A stretch of 64,000 nucleotides of DNA from assembly GCA_026400355.1 (NCBI GenBank), contig JAPLPE010000037.1, positions 85,632-149,631 of the forward strand, read 5' to 3'. Both the position numbers and the translations under genes were made by a program. This DNA is from Rhodobacterales bacterium. GTDB taxonomy: Bacteria > Pseudomonadota > Alphaproteobacteria > Rhodobacterales > Rhodobacteraceae. Each line of letters begins with the position of its first letter. Within the stretch, counting starts at the first letter, position 1. The notes below the pieces were generated by a model that saw only the letters and a program-made list of their open reading frames with translations, was not told the DNA's origin and searched no databases. This document shows positions 51,329 through 61,556 of this stretch, piece by piece.

Positions 51329-52762
51329 CTACACAGCGCGTCTCGTGGCACTCGCCTTCAGCGGAAACACCTTGGCCGGGTTCAAAAGCCAGTCCGGATC
51401 AAACACATCCTTGACCCGCATCTGTGCCTCCAGATCCGCCGCCGAAAACTGCACGTCCATCAGATCGCGTTTCTCGATCCCCACCCCATGCTCTCCGGTC
51501 AGGCACCCGCCCACCTCGACACAAAGCCGCAGGATATCCGCCCCCAGCTTCTCGGCCGTCTCCAGTTGCCCCGGCTGGTTCGCATTATACAGGATCAGCG
51601 GATGCATGTTCCCGTCCCCCGCATGGAATACATTCGCTACATCCAGCCCCGCAGCCCGGCTCATCTCACCGATCCGGCCCAGCACATAGGACAGCCGCGA
51701 CACCGGGATCGTCCCGTCGAGGCACAGATAATCGTTGATCTGCCCCATCGCCCCAAAGGCAGATTTCCGCCCGAGCCAGATTCGCGCCGCCTCGCCCGCA
51801 TCCTTCGCCTCGCGCAAAGCCACCGGATTGTGTCGCGCCGCAATCTCCTTGATCCGGGACAGTTGCTCGTTGATCTCGGCCGGCGATCCCTCGACCTCCA
51901 CGATCAGCAAAGCCTCGCAATCGGGGTATCCCGCATGGGCAAAGGCCTCGCAGGCCACGATGCAAGGCCGGTCCATGAACTCGATGGCGACCGGCAGGAT
52001 ACCCGCCTTGATGATGTCCGACACGCAGGCCCCAGCGACCTCATTTGCATCAAAACCCATCAGGATTGGCCTCGCTCCGTCGGGCTTTGGAAGGATGCGC
52101 AAGCTGGCTTCCGTCACCACGCCCAACTGCCCCTCCGACCCGCAGATCACCCCCAACAGGTCCAGCCCCGGCGCATCCAGATGCCCGCCCCCGATGCGCA
52201 GCACCGTCCCGTCCATCTGCACGATGGTCACGCCCAGAAGGTTGTTCGTCGTCACCCCGTATTTCAGGCAATGCGCCCCGCCCGAATTCATCCCGATATT
52301 GCCCGCAATCGCACAGGCAAGCTGGCTTGACGGGTCAGGCGCATAGAAAAATCCCTCCGCCTCGACCGCGCCCGTAACCGATAGGTTCGTCCGCCCCGTC
52401 TGCACCCGGATGAACCGGTTGTCGTAGTCCGTCTCGATCACCCGCGTCATCCGCGCCACGCCCAGAATGACGCAATCCTCGGTCGGAAAGGCTCCTCCGG
52501 CCAGCGAAGTGCCCGACCCGCGCGGCACGACCGGCACCCGTTCCGCATGACAGATCCGCATGATCGCCGCAACCTCCTCGGTCGTGGACGGCAGCACGAC
52601 GCACAGCGGCGCACAGCGATAGGCCGTTAGCGCATCACACTCATAGGCCCGCGTCTCGGCCGGATCATGGATCACCGCCCCCTTCGGCAGCACACCCTGC
52701 AACTGCGCCACGATAGACCCCTTGCGGGCCAGAATCTTCGGATCGGGGCGGGGCATTTCCAT
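51329..52762 (-). CDS. glcD: Glycolate oxidase subunit GlcD (FAD-linked)
   Basis: The catalytic subunit oxidises glycolate, and often D-lactate, to the 2-oxo acid. The 477-residue protein has VVPRGSGTSLAGGAFP and PDPSSQLACAIAGNIGMNSGGAHCLKYG for FAD binding. The C-terminal substrate domain has VFHAGDGNMHPLI, which includes the conserved histidine, and GGCLTGEHGVGIEKRDLM. It is first in the operon and has a 100-base gap to the divergent DUF599 gene, where the promoter should lie. Confidence 0.96.
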   Translation of the reverse strand: MEMPRPDPKILARKGSIVAQLQGVLPKGAVIHDPAETRAYECDALTAYRCAPLCVVLPSTTEEVAAIMRICHAERVPVVPRGSGTSLAGGAFPTEDCVILGVARMTRVIETDYDNRFIRVQTGRTNLSVTGAVEAEGFFYAPDPSSQLACAIAGNIGMNSGGAHCLKYGVTTNNLLGVTIVQMDGTVLRIGGGHLDAPGLDLLGVICGSEGQLGVVTEASLRILPKPDGARPILMGFDANEVAGACVSDIIKAGILPVAIEFMDRPCIVACEAFAHAGYPDCEALLIVEVEGSPAEINEQLSRIKEIAARHNPVALREAKDAGEAARIWLGRKSAFGAMGQINDYLCLDGTIPVSRLSYVLGRIGEMSRAAGLDVANVFHAGDGNMHPLILYNANQPGQLETAEKLGADILRLCVEVGGCLTGEHGVGIEKRDLMDVQFSAADLEAQMRVKDVFDPDWLLNPAKVFPLKASATRRAV

Positions 52763-52879
52763 CGGGGGTCACTCCTCACGAACAAGTTGACGCTAAGGCC
52801 CTTCGCCGCCCCTGACAAGGCAACCCGCTGTCGCCCGAGACGGGTTCCCGTCCGCGCCCTGCCGCCTTAAGGTAAGACC

Positions 52880-53581
52880 ATGTCGCCCAATGATATCATC
52901 GCTGCCCTGCACCTGACCGACGCCATCGCCGTGGCTTTCCTCGTGCTGGCGTGGCTCGGCATCGGCTGGTTCATCGACCGCGAGAACGTGCCCAACCCCT
53001 CGGTCTCGGTCCTCATGGCCGAATACCGGCGCGAATGGATGCGGCAGTATGTCCACCGCTCCAACCGCATCTTTGACGCCCAGATCGTCACCAGCCTGCG
53101 GCAGGGCGCCAGCTTCTTTGCCTCCACCATGCTCATCGCCATCGGCGGCGTGCTGGCTCTGGCCGGGAACACCGCCCCCCTCGAAGGCCCGGCGGAAGAG
53201 ATCATCCGGCAGGACGAACCCACGCTCCTCTGGCAGATCAAGCTTCTTGTCGTGGCCCTGTTCCTGACCCACGCCTTCCTGAAATTCGTCTGGTCGCACC
53301 GGATCTTCGGCTACTGCTCGGTCATGATGGCCGCCGTCCCCGACGACCCCGGCGACCTCGCCTCGGCCCCTCGCGCCACACGGGCGGGCGAGTTGAACAT
53401 CCGCGCCGCCTTCAACTTCAACCGGGGCCTCCGGTCGATGCATTTCGCGCTGGCCTCGATGGGCTGGCTCTTCGGTCCCTGGGCCCTTATCGCCTCGACC
53501 CTCGTCGTGACCTTCATCCTCTGGTCCCGCGAATTCCGCTCGATCTCAAGCGATATCCTGCGCGAACACGGCACCCGCTAA
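52880..53581 (+). CDS. DUF599 family membrane protein, function unknown
   Basis: The 233-residue protein has about four hydrophobic segments: an N-terminal helix (AIAVAFLVLAWLGIGWFI), QGASFFASTMLIAIGGVLALAG, LLVVALFLTHAFLKFVW, and a C-terminal LFGPWALIASTLVVTFILWSREF. NFNRGLRSMHFALASMGW is a family-like signature. No catalytic residues are known for DUF599. The gene stands alone and is divergent from glcD. Confidence 0.85.
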   Translation: MSPNDIIAALHLTDAIAVAFLVLAWLGIGWFIDRENVPNPSVSVLMAEYRREWMRQYVHRSNRIFDAQIVTSLRQGASFFASTMLIAIGGVLALAGNTAPLEGPAEEIIRQDEPTLLWQIKLLVVALFLTHAFLKFVWSHRIFGYCSVMMAAVPDDPGDLASAPRATRAGELNIRAAFNFNRGLRSMHFALASMGWLFGPWALIASTLVVTFILWSREFRSISSDILREHGTR

Positions 53582-53755
53582 ACATCTTTAACGGTGAGTC
53601 GTTGCCTGTGTGCCCGGGTACATATCAATCACGACCGTCCGCTATGCGGCACGAGCTGGCATTGGATTGCTGCAAGAAAATGCCTTCGATGTATTGAAGG
53701 CTTTCCTTTCGCCTTGATCTATTGTTTCGAGGCAGAGGGGTCAAACCAATCGCAA

Positions 53756-54769
53756 TTAGCGACCGATCCTGAGATTCCCCTGCGCATCGGGTTCGTTTAC
53801 GAAGTTCGGAATGGACTGAGGTAGCGTGTTCAAGATGAGATGGACCACCTTCTCATCCATAGCTTTCTCGACCGCTCCTCTGAAATCCTCAATGCTCGTG
53901 AACCTGTCCTGGCGCGCTACGCGCCTCCACGACATCTTCTCCTGATCTGGTGCCCAAAGCCTTAACAGATCGACCAGAGACATGTGAGCAAACCGCATGC
54001 CGTCACCGGGGGCAGTGTAGCTCATGCGGATGTGATCGGCGTGATCCACGCGCAACTCTTCAAGGTCCCATATCTTGAACAAGGTCTGGGTTTCTAGTGA
54101 AGGTGCCTCCATCAGTTCCCCGTTCCTATCGGTGAACTCGACCCCTTTTATGGTCGTTTTCCAACTTTGCTGTACACCATTCTCCACCTTTTCCTCGGCT
54201 ATTAGTGCGACCTTTTCGCATTGAAGATGAACGCCCGCACCCTCGCCGATCTTGTACGCGATGTCCCCCACCAAGATGCCCATCAGGCTCTCACGCATTG
54301 CGTCTCCGATGGAGATGTTAAAATTCTTGACCGACTTGCGGAAGTGCTTCGGCTCGAACAATATCCAGAGTGCGTGATACTTCCACGCTATCAAGAGCGG
54401 CATCCCCATCAGGTCAGCGTAGTCCTGCAGCCGTTTCAGGTAATCAGGCTTGAACGAAAGTGTCTTTTCAGCTTTCGATTTCACCTCAATTAGGACTGGA
54501 CGGTCGTTTGACTGGGTCGTGAACCGAGCAAGTAGATCGGGCACTTGGTATTTGCCTTTGGAGAGCAGTGGCATCTGGTGTTGGTCGAGCTTGTGGATCA
54601 GTTCGCACTTTCCCAGCCAAGCACAGATTACAGAAAACTCGTCCTCCGCCGGAAGTCCGACATCCAGTCGCCTAACCTGCTCCGCGATATTCTCTTGCCC
54701 GGCACCCCAACCTAGGGTTTCCAAAGCTTCGTGCATTAGCCGAGCAAGGTCATCAGGTCTGTCAGCCAT
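53756..54769 (-). CDS. Putative PD-(D/E)XK nuclease, orphan
   Basis: The 337-residue protein contains VPDLLARF with D78, followed 16 residues later by LIEVKSKAEKT with E95 and K97. This matches the PD-(D/E)XK nuclease core, and a LKRLQDYADLMGMPLLIAW helix-strand follows with Q115 where related nucleases carry a conserved glutamine. The C-terminal ~200 residues are not recognised. The gene is AT-richer than its neighbours by eye and uses less GC-biased codons. No methyltransferase or helicase partner is visible. Possible roles are defence or DNA repair; the family is unknown to me. Confidence 0.6.
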   Translation of the reverse strand: MADRPDDLARLMHEALETLGWGAGQENIAEQVRRLDVGLPAEDEFSVICAWLGKCELIHKLDQHQMPLLSKGKYQVPDLLARFTTQSNDRPVLIEVKSKAEKTLSFKPDYLKRLQDYADLMGMPLLIAWKYHALWILFEPKHFRKSVKNFNISIGDAMRESLMGILVGDIAYKIGEGAGVHLQCEKVALIAEEKVENGVQQSWKTTIKGVEFTDRNGELMEAPSLETQTLFKIWDLEELRVDHADHIRMSYTAPGDGMRFAHMSLVDLLRLWAPDQEKMSWRRVARQDRFTSIEDFRGAVEKAMDEKVVHLILNTLPQSIPNFVNEPDAQGNLRIGR

Positions 54770-54923
54770 AGGGTAATCCGCGATCAGTTCAGTCGTTCAA
54801 TCCCGACGAGATTGCGCACTTCTTGAGTAGACCGCCAGTGTCATCGCTAGCCCGCTGCGATATGTCTGACCGTCTGGTCCGGGCTCCAACCCGCCCAACT
54901 GTCCCCCTCCCCGCCCCCCATCC

Positions 54924-55496
54924 CTACCGGTTCGCCCCCGGCACCCACAGCACATCGGCCCTGCCGTCCTCATTGGCAATCCGCGCCGCGACAAAGAACC
55001 AGTCCGACAGCCGGTTCATATACTTCACCGCCGCCGCATTCACCGACTCCACTGACGCCAGTTCCACCACCAGCCGCTCGGCCCGGCGCGAGACGGTGCG
55101 GCAAAGGTGCAGATGCGCCGACAGGGCCGTCCCGCCCGGCAGGACAAAGCTGCGCAGGGGCAGCAGCTTGGCGTTCATCGTGTCGATCTCACCCTCCAGC
55201 CGCAGCACCTGCGCCTCGACCATCCGCAGGACGGGGTAGGGCGCCTCGGCGTCCTTCTCCATATCCGGGCGGCACAGGTCCGCCCCCAGATCGAACAGGT
55301 CGTTTTGGATCAAGGCGAGCAGCCGGTCCATCTCTCCCGTCGCATGAAGCCGCGCAAGGCCCAGCGTGGCATTCGTCTCGTCCACCGTGCCATAGGCGCT
55401 GACCCGCAGCGAATGCTTGGCCACCCGGCTCCCGTTGCCCAGCGCGGTTTCCCCGTCATCGCCGGTTTTCGTATAGATACGGTTCAGGACAACCAT
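54924..55496 (-). CDS. PduO-type ATP:cob(I)alamin adenosyltransferase
   Basis: The enzyme makes adenosylcobalamin from cob(I)alamin and ATP. The 190-residue protein has the PduO/MMAB signature RIYTKTGDDGETALGNGSRVAK at the ATP site. It also has the YGTVDETNATLGLAR segment, the SFVLPGGTALSAHLHLCRTVSRRAERL core, and YMNRLSDWFFVAAR. The length is normal. It starts four bases after the stop of the twin-helix small protein gene, so the two form a - strand operon. Confidence 0.94.
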   Translation of the reverse strand: MVVLNRIYTKTGDDGETALGNGSRVAKHSLRVSAYGTVDETNATLGLARLHATGEMDRLLALIQNDLFDLGADLCRPDMEKDAEAPYPVLRMVEAQVLRLEGEIDTMNAKLLPLRSFVLPGGTALSAHLHLCRTVSRRAERLVVELASVESVNAAAVKYMNRLSDWFFVAARIANEDGRADVLWVPGANR

Positions 55497-55500
55497 CAGC

Positions 55501-55701
55501 TCAGCTCCTTCTCACCAAAACGTAAAGCAGAATCACAAGGATCGCGACGAACTGCGCAATGATCCGGTAACGCATGATCTTGTTGGCATTGCGCGCATTA
55601 TAGGCCCCGCCCTTGCCAAAGGTGCCGATCCCGAACAGCAGGATGCCCAACACCACAACCACGGAAAGGGCAACCAGCAGGAACAGCGGATCTTTAAGCA
55701 T
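55501..55701 (-). CDS. Twin transmembrane helix small protein (HIG1-like)
   Basis: A 66-residue protein with two hydrophobic helices (LFLLVALSVVVVLGILLFGIG and IIAQFVAILVILLYVLV). They are joined by a short loop containing KGGAYNARNANKIMRYR, typical of alphaproteobacterial HIG1-related small proteins. A link to respiratory complex assembly is suggested for the family. It sits just before the cobalamin adenosyltransferase gene on the same strand. Confidence 0.88.
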   Translation of the reverse strand: MLKDPLFLLVALSVVVVLGILLFGIGTFGKGGAYNARNANKIMRYRIIAQFVAILVILLYVLVRRS

Positions 55702-55817
55702 GGCTTACTCCTTTGGCGGTCATGTCTGCCGGATGTAGCAGGGCAGGCGGCAAAGGGAAGGCCGCACAGATTTGCAGTCAGGGCAGCCCGCCCCGTTTGC
55801 CCCTCCGGACACCCGCC

Positions 55818-56308
55818 TCACCACATGCAGGTATGGGGCATCCTGCCGGGGCACGACAGTTCCTGCCGTGGAAAGATCAGTGTCAGCGGGCCAACCTCGA
55901 CGACAAAACTACCGTTCGACGCACACCATTGCCTGCCACCAGAACCCGGTGACCATGCATCACGGCTCTGCCCCATAAAGACCTTCTCGCCCTCGGGAAC
56001 CAGCAGCCGATGTCCTTGAGCATGCCATGCGTCGCGGCGATCTCGCCGGCCAATCCGGCTGCCGTCATTTCCCGCTTCTCCGCGATCCGGCGGGCCACCC
56101 AGTCCTTCAGGGAGGACAGCTTGCCATGCCCGCCGCCATTGCCCTGAGCCTTTGACGCGAGGCCCCCGGTTTCTTTCATCAACTGGACCATGTCGTTGAC
56201 AAACTTGACCGAGACCCTGAACCGCGCTGCCGTCGACCGGTGCGTGTTCTCCTCCGCCACATGGTCCACCACCCGCTGCCGGAGCTCTACAGGATGCGGC
56301 TTGCCCAT
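55818..56308 (-). mobile_element. IS630-family transposase remnant
   Basis: Starting at ATG 56308, MGKPHPVELRQRVVDHVAEENTHRSTAARFRVSVKFVNDMVQLMKETGG resembles the helix-turn-helix N terminus of IS630-type transposases. The linker QGNGGGHGKLSSLKDWVARRIAEK follows. The reading frame then degenerates; the DDE catalytic domain is missing and a neighbouring frame carries unrelated-looking residues. Ends and target duplications are not clear. It is a degraded insertion, likely old. Confidence 0.65.
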
Positions 56309-56541
56309 CGTTGACCCCCATATCTGCCTCGCAGACAGGGAATCACGGATCAAGCCTCAAGGGATCCTAAATCGCGATGACCGCAACACGCTCTAGGCAG
56401 ACAGAGTTGTGCAACAACGTCCAGGGACGTCAATCAATCTGGCACCGCCGCGACACATCTGCAAACCCCAGGGAAATACGCGGGTCCCGAGTGGTCATTT
56501 CGTCTTTGGACTTTCTTTCAGGCAATGCGCCAAATGGGGCT

Positions 56542-57378
56542 TCACCCCTTGGAAATCACCCAGTCCAGCGCCCGCGTCGGAAGGACGCGCCGCGCGAAAC
56601 CCATCACCCATGTCGGCGTCGTGACAAAATAACGCGCCTTGGGCCGCTTCGATTCCAGCGCCTTCACCAGAACTGCCGTCACCGCACTTGCAGGAAGCTC
56701 GAAACGGTCCGGTCCCTTTGCCTCATACAGGCGGTGAAGAAGCGACGCATATTGCCCCGCCCGCGCCGACACCTGCCAGTCGATCCACCTTTCGAAATGC
56801 GGGATCGCATTCGCCCGGATGCGCGAAGTGATCGGCCCCGGTTCGATCAGGATGATTTCGATCCCCGTGCCCCGCATCTCGATCCGCAGCACGTCCGACA
56901 GCCCTTCCATCGCAAACTTTGTCGATACATAGGCCCCGCGCCATTTGGCGCCCACAAGGCCAAGGATCGACGAACAATTCACGATCCGCCCGTGCCCCTG
57001 TTTCCGCATCACCGGGATCACCCGTCGCGTCAGGTCGTGATAGCCGAACAGATTGACCTCAAAGATCGCCCGCAGCGCATCGCGCGGCACATCCTCGACG
57101 GCGGCAGGAATCGCAAAGGCCCCGTTGTTGAACACAGCGTCCAGCGTCCCGCCCGTCGCCGCCAGCACCTCGGCCAGCCCACTTTCCACAGTCGCCGTAT
57201 CGGCATAGTCGATCAGCGGGCTTGCAAAGCCATCGGCCCGCAGCCTGTCGCAATCCTTCGCCTGCCTGCAGGACGCAAAGACCCGCCACCCCCGCGCCCG
57301 CAACCCATGTGCCGCGTCATAGCCAATGCCTGACGAACAGCCCGTAATCAGAACAGACCGCACGTCCTCACCCGTCAT
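56542..57378 (-). CDS. Short-chain dehydrogenase/reductase
   Basis: The 278-residue SDR has the cofactor motif VLITGCSSGIGYDAA, a NNGAFAIP block in place of the usual NNAG, VNCSSILG, and the catalytic YVSTK. The N-terminal ASCRQAKDCDRL position suggests NADPH (basic residue after strand 2). The substrate is unknown; the length suits steroid- or retinol-like SDRs. It is 11 bases downstream of the SH3 protein gene on the same strand. Confidence 0.93.
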   Translation of the reverse strand: MTGEDVRSVLITGCSSGIGYDAAHGLRARGWRVFASCRQAKDCDRLRADGFASPLIDYADTATVESGLAEVLAATGGTLDAVFNNGAFAIPAAVEDVPRDALRAIFEVNLFGYHDLTRRVIPVMRKQGHGRIVNCSSILGLVGAKWRGAYVSTKFAMEGLSDVLRIEMRGTGIEIILIEPGPITSRIRANAIPHFERWIDWQVSARAGQYASLLHRLYEAKGPDRFELPASAVTAVLVKALESKRPKARYFVTTPTWVMGFARRVLPTRALDWVISKG

Positions 57379-57389
57379 CTGAAGATTTG

Positions 57390-57926
57390 TCAGCCGTTGA
57401 CCGCCACAAGAAACTGATCCGACATCCAGCCGCTCAGCCCCGTCGTCTCGACCTCGACCCGCACCCAGCCATCGTTCCCGGCTTCAAGTACGTTCACGAT
57501 GCTGCCGCGCGACAGCTTGTCGATGACGCTGAAATCCGTCCCCGGCCCGTCGCGCATGTTCACCAGATCGCCCGTGACTTCGCGCAGATCGGTGCCCACG
57601 ATATCCCGCAGCGCGTCTTCGACCGATACCGGCAGTTCCACCGGCTCGGGAATCGCCTCGACGATCGTCGCCGTATCCACTGAAATCGCATCCGGCGTCG
57701 GACGTTCCACCGCATCAATCGCGTCGAGCGATTCTGTATCGGCCCGCGTCACCACCTCGACCGCGTCCAGCGTCGTATCCTCGGCCACGACTTCCAAGAC
57801 CTCGGTCGTCGCCTCGACCTCGGCAAGAATAACGGGGCGGGTTTCCGGCACAAAGTCGGATCCGCCCGACATCTCGTAATAGCCCCAGGCCATCACAAGG
57901 AAAGACAGCACGATGAAACGGTTCAC
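57390..57926 (-). CDS. Bacterial SH3-domain protein with N-terminal membrane anchor
   Basis: The 178-residue protein begins with a short hydrophobic anchor (FIVLSFLVMAWGYYEM). An acidic, Glu/Val/Thr-rich linker (residues ~30-110) follows. The C-terminal SH3-type domain has the family motif GDLVNMRDGPGTDFSVIDKLSRGSIVNVLE and ends GWMSDQFL. Such domains bind peptidoglycan or proteins in the envelope. A specific role is unknown. Confidence 0.88.
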   Translation of the reverse strand: MNRFIVLSFLVMAWGYYEMSGGSDFVPETRPVILAEVEATTEVLEVVAEDTTLDAVEVVTRADTESLDAIDAVERPTPDAISVDTATIVEAIPEPVELPVSVEDALRDIVGTDLREVTGDLVNMRDGPGTDFSVIDKLSRGSIVNVLEAGNDGWVRVEVETTGLSGWMSDQFLVAVNG

Positions 57927-58072
57927 GTCGATGACCTCAAGGATTCGTCACGCATTCGGCGACTTGCCCATACAGTACACGAAATCGCCTGTCACGCTTC
58001 ATGCAAAGTTTACTTCTTCCAACTTTTCCCTGCGGCTTGCCGTAAGAGTCCCACACCGTTAAACCACGGCGC

Positions 58073-60436
58073 ATGACCGATCCCATCGACGAACCGCTGT
58101 CCGGCTTTGAATCGGGCCCCACCCCCGGCCCCCTCGACGTAACCGAACCGCTCCGGCGGGCCATCGGTGAACGGTATCTGACCTATGCGCTCTCGACGAT
58201 CATGCACCGGGCGCTGCCAGATGCCCGCGATGGCCTGAAACCGGTCCACCGCCGCATCCTTTACGCCATGCGCGAACTGCGCCTCTCGGCCACCAGCGCC
58301 TTCCGCAAGTCGGCCAAGATTGCCGGCGACGTGATGGGCAACTACCACCCCCACGGCGATGCCGCGATCTATGACGCGATGGCCCGCCTCGCGCAGGATT
58401 TCAACGTCCGCTATCCTCTTGTCGACGGGCAAGGCAACTTCGGCAACATCGACGGCGATAACCCCGCCGCCAGCCGCTATACCGAGGCGCGGCTGACCGC
58501 GATTGCCGAAACCCTGATGGACGGGCTGACCGAAAACGCCGTCGACTTCCGCCCCAACTATGACGGCACGCTCGAAGAGCCGGTCGTGATGCCCGCTGCC
58601 TTCCCGAACCTTCTGGCCAACGGGTCATCCGGCATCGCCGTCGGTATGGCCACCAACATCCCGCCGCACAATCTGGATGAACTGCTTGGTGCCTGCCTCC
58701 ACCTGATCAAGCATCCGAACGCCACTGATGCGTCCCTGCTTGACCATATCCCCGGCCCCGATTTCCCCACCGGCGGCGTTATTGTCGAACCCAAAGAAAG
58801 CATCGTCGAATCCTATCTGACCGGCCGCGGCTCCTTCCGCCTGCGCGCCCGCTGGCAGGTCGAAGACCTGAGTCGTGGCCAATGGCAGATCGTCGTGACC
58901 GAGATCCCCTATCAGATCCAGAAATCTAAGCTGATCGAAAAACTGGCCGAGATCATCCAGACCAAGAAGATCCCGATCCTCGCCGATGTCCGCGACGAAT
59001 CGACCGAAGACGTCCGCCTCATCTTCGAACCCCGCGCCCGCAACGTGGACCCCGACATGCTGATGGGCATGCTCTTCCGCAACTCGGACCTCGAGATTCG
59101 TTTCGCGCTCAACATGAATGTGCTGATCGACGGCCTCACGCCCAAGGTCTGCTCGCTGAAAGAGGTGCTGCGCGCCTTCCTCGACCACCGCCGCGACGTG
59201 TTGCTGCGCCGCTCGCGCCACCGAATGGCAAAGATCGACCACCGGCTCGAGGTGCTCGAAGGCTTCATCACCGCCTTTCTCAACCTCGACCGCGTGATCG
59301 ACATCATCCGCTATGACGACGATCCCAAAGCCGCCCTGATGGCCGAGGATTGGTCACGCAAACAGAAACGCGCGACGAACGAAAGGGACTATGTCTCGCC
59401 GCTGACCCTAAAGGCTGCTTCAGGCGAAGCCGTTGATCCGGGAGAGACTCTGGGCCTAACCGACATTCAGACCGAAGCCATCCTGAACATGCGCCTCCGC
59501 TCTCTCCGCCGGCTTGAGGAGCTTGAGCTTCTGCGTGAACAGGACGAGCTGATGAAGGAACGCGCCGCGCTCGAAGACCTCTTGGAAAGCGAATCCGTCC
59601 AGTGGCGCGCCATCGCCGACCAGCTCAAGGAAACCCGCAAGCTCTTTGGCAAAGACAGCAAAGGCGGCGCCCGCCGCACGTCTCTGGGCGAGGCCAAGGA
59701 TATCCCCGACGTGCCCTTCGAAGCGATGATCGACCGTGAACCGATCACCGTCATCTGTTCCGAAATGGGCTGGGTGCGCGGGATGAAGGGTCATCTGGCC
59801 GAAGGCGCCGACCTCAAGTTCAAGGACGGTGACAAGGGCCGCTTCCTGATCCCGACCGAAACGACCGACCGCATCATCGTCTTCGGTTCGAACGGCCGTT
59901 TCTATACCATCTCGGCCGCCAACCTCCCCGGCGGGCGTGGCATGGGCGAACCCCTCCGCCTGATGATCGACCTCCCCAATGACGCCGCTATCGTTACGAT
60001 GTTCGTCCACAAACCGGGCCGCAAACTCATCGTCGCCTCCGACGCCGGCGACGGCTTTGTCGTGCCCGAAGACGAAGTGGTGGCCCAGACCCGCGCGGGC
60101 AAGCAGGTCCTGAATCTTGCCGACGGCGTCAAGGCCCGCATCTGCCACCCGGTCAACGGCGATCATGCCGCTGTCGTGGGCGACAACCGGAAAATGCTGG
60201 TCTTCCCCCTCGACGAACTCCCCGAAATGGGGCGCGGCAAGGGGGTCAAGCTGCAGAAATACAAAGACGGCGGTCTGTCTGACATAACGACCCTGTACAT
60301 CGCACAGGGTCTGTCATGGAAGGAATCCGGCGGCCGCACACGGACCGAAACTGACCTTGCCGAATGGACCGCCAAACGCGCCACCGCAGGCCGGATGGCG
60401 CCGCGCGGTTTCCCGCGCGACAACCGGTTCAACTGA
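58073..60436 (+). CDS. parC: DNA topoisomerase IV subunit A
   Basis: ParC with ParE decatenates sister chromosomes. The 787-residue protein has the type IIA catalytic tyrosine Y136 in [10 protein letters not shown]. The quinolone-determining region is [34 protein letters not shown]-type coiled-coil residues (LLEQ/REQDELM region) and a C-terminal beta-pinwheel complete it. The length (787) and lack of a GyrA box support ParC. The gene is preceded by a 146-base gap with room for its promoter. Confidence 0.95.
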   Translation: MTDPIDEPLSGFESGPTPGPLDVTEPLRRAIGERYLTYALSTIMHRALPDARDGLKPVHRRILYAMRELRLSATSAFRKSAKIAGDVMGNYHPHGDAAIYDAMARLAQDFNVRYPLVDGQGNFGNIDGDNPAASRYTEARLTAIAETLMDGLTENAVDFRPNYDGTLEEPVVMPAAFPNLLANGSSGIAVGMATNIPPHNLDELLGACLHLIKHPNATDASLLDHIPGPDFPTGGVIVEPKESIVESYLTGRGSFRLRARWQVEDLSRGQWQIVVTEIPYQIQKSKLIEKLAEIIQTKKIPILADVRDESTEDVRLIFEPRARNVDPDMLMGMLFRNSDLEIRFALNMNVLIDGLTPKVCSLKEVLRAFLDHRRDVLLRRSRHRMAKIDHRLEVLEGFITAFLNLDRVIDIIRYDDDPKAALMAEDWSRKQKRATNERDYVSPLTLKAASGEAVDPGETLGLTDIQTEAILNMRLRSLRRLEELELLREQDELMKERAALEDLLESESVQWRAIADQLKETRKLFGKDSKGGARRTSLGEAKDIPDVPFEAMIDREPITVICSEMGWVRGMKGHLAEGADLKFKDGDKGRFLIPTETTDRIIVFGSNGRFYTISAANLPGGRGMGEPLRLMIDLPNDAAIVTMFVHKPGRKLIVASDAGDGFVVPEDEVVAQTRAGKQVLNLADGVKARICHPVNGDHAAVVGDNRKMLVFPLDELPEMGRGKGVKLQKYKDGGLSDITTLYIAQGLSWKESGGRTRTETDLAEWTAKRATAGRMAPRGFPRDNRFN

Positions 60437-60452
60437 GAGGGACGCTTTCGGC

Positions 60453-61367
60453 CTAGACCGCCTTGACGCCCAGTTGCGTATGAATGTACTGCAATTCCTG
60501 TGCAGGAAGTCCCAGCCCGCTGGCAAGCAACCGCAGGTAGTTGACCTCATTTCTGTTGTCGATCGCGATGGCCATGACCGACATGGCATAGACCTGCGCC
60601 TCAAGCCCCTTGGGCGTATCGCGGACCAGCGCCTGGACATCTACCGGCGCTGCGATCAGAGCCTTGACAAACTTGACCTCGTCCGGTGACGCACCCTTCA
60701 GGCTCTCGGAAATCTTGGCTTTCTCGGCCGCGTCGATAGCCCCGTCGGATTTCGCCGCTTGCACCATCGCGCGCAGCAGCAGTGCCGCCGCCGCTTCCTG
60801 ATGCGGGGTCGGCTTCACCGGCGGCTCACCCCCGCTTTTCAGCGACGCATTCAGGACATCGCCAAAGCTGTGGTTGTTCGACGCGACATTGCCAGCTGCA
60901 GCCCCTCCCAGAAGCCCGCCCAGCAGACCACCCAGATCACCCATGCCCGCCCCGCCCGGGGCGCCGCTCTGCCCGGTCAACTGGCCCAGAAGATCCCCAA
61001 GACCCCCCGCACCACCCTGACCGCCGGTCAGTCCCTGCAGCAGATCACCTATTCCACCCTGCGCCGCACCGCCCTGGCCCCCGGCAAGCTGCTCCAGCAA
61101 ACCACCAAGACCGCCGGCTCCGCCAAGCGCTGCCGCGCCGCTTGGTGCCGCGCCGTCACCGCCCAGAAGCGACTTCATCATGTCTTCCAGCCCGCCGGCC
61201 CCTTCATCGGCCCTGTGTGGCGAGTTCTTGGCACCGTACCTGCCATCCGCAGCCACACTCCCCGAGGCCGCAGGACCGGCATCACCAGAACCCTGCATCA
61301 TCGACCCTACGCCCTTTGCAATCGCGACGCCTATCGCCACCTTTGCCAATGTTCCAACCAGACTCAT
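60453..61367 (-). CDS. DUF533/TerB-like protein with Gly-rich repeat region
   Basis: The 304-residue protein has an N-terminal hydrophobic start (MSLVGTLAKVAIGVAIAKGVGSMM). A Gly/Leu-rich repetitive middle follows (LGGLLEQLAGGQGG, LGDLLGQLTGQ, LGGLLGGLLGG; residues ~70-160). The C-terminal TerB-like alpha-helical domain (LLLRAMVQAAKSDGAIDAAEKAKI, AIDNRNEVNYLRLLASGLGLP) is DUF533. The start with GAGGAGGG upstream is chosen over the longer frame to 61430. The function is unknown. Confidence 0.85.
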   Translation of the reverse strand: MSLVGTLAKVAIGVAIAKGVGSMMQGSGDAGPAASGSVAADGRYGAKNSPHRADEGAGGLEDMMKSLLGGDGAAPSGAAALGGAGGLGGLLEQLAGGQGGAAQGGIGDLLQGLTGGQGGAGGLGDLLGQLTGQSGAPGGAGMGDLGGLLGGLLGGAAAGNVASNNHSFGDVLNASLKSGGEPPVKPTPHQEAAAALLLRAMVQAAKSDGAIDAAEKAKISESLKGASPDEVKFVKALIAAPVDVQALVRDTPKGLEAQVYAMSVMAIAIDNRNEVNYLRLLASGLGLPAQELQYIHTQLGVKAV

Positions 61368-61556
61368 CCTGCGGCCCTCCTCAAGCCATCCCTCTACAAC
61401 ACGGTGCGCCAGACTGCTGAACTCCACCACGCAACTCCATCATGACAAAGACCGGCCCAGAAGTCCGAAGCTTCTTTCGAACAAGGACATGCCCATCGGA
61501 AACCATCCCGCGCGCGGCAGCGGATCAGCGCACGGGACTCCGCCAGTCTTGTCCGA

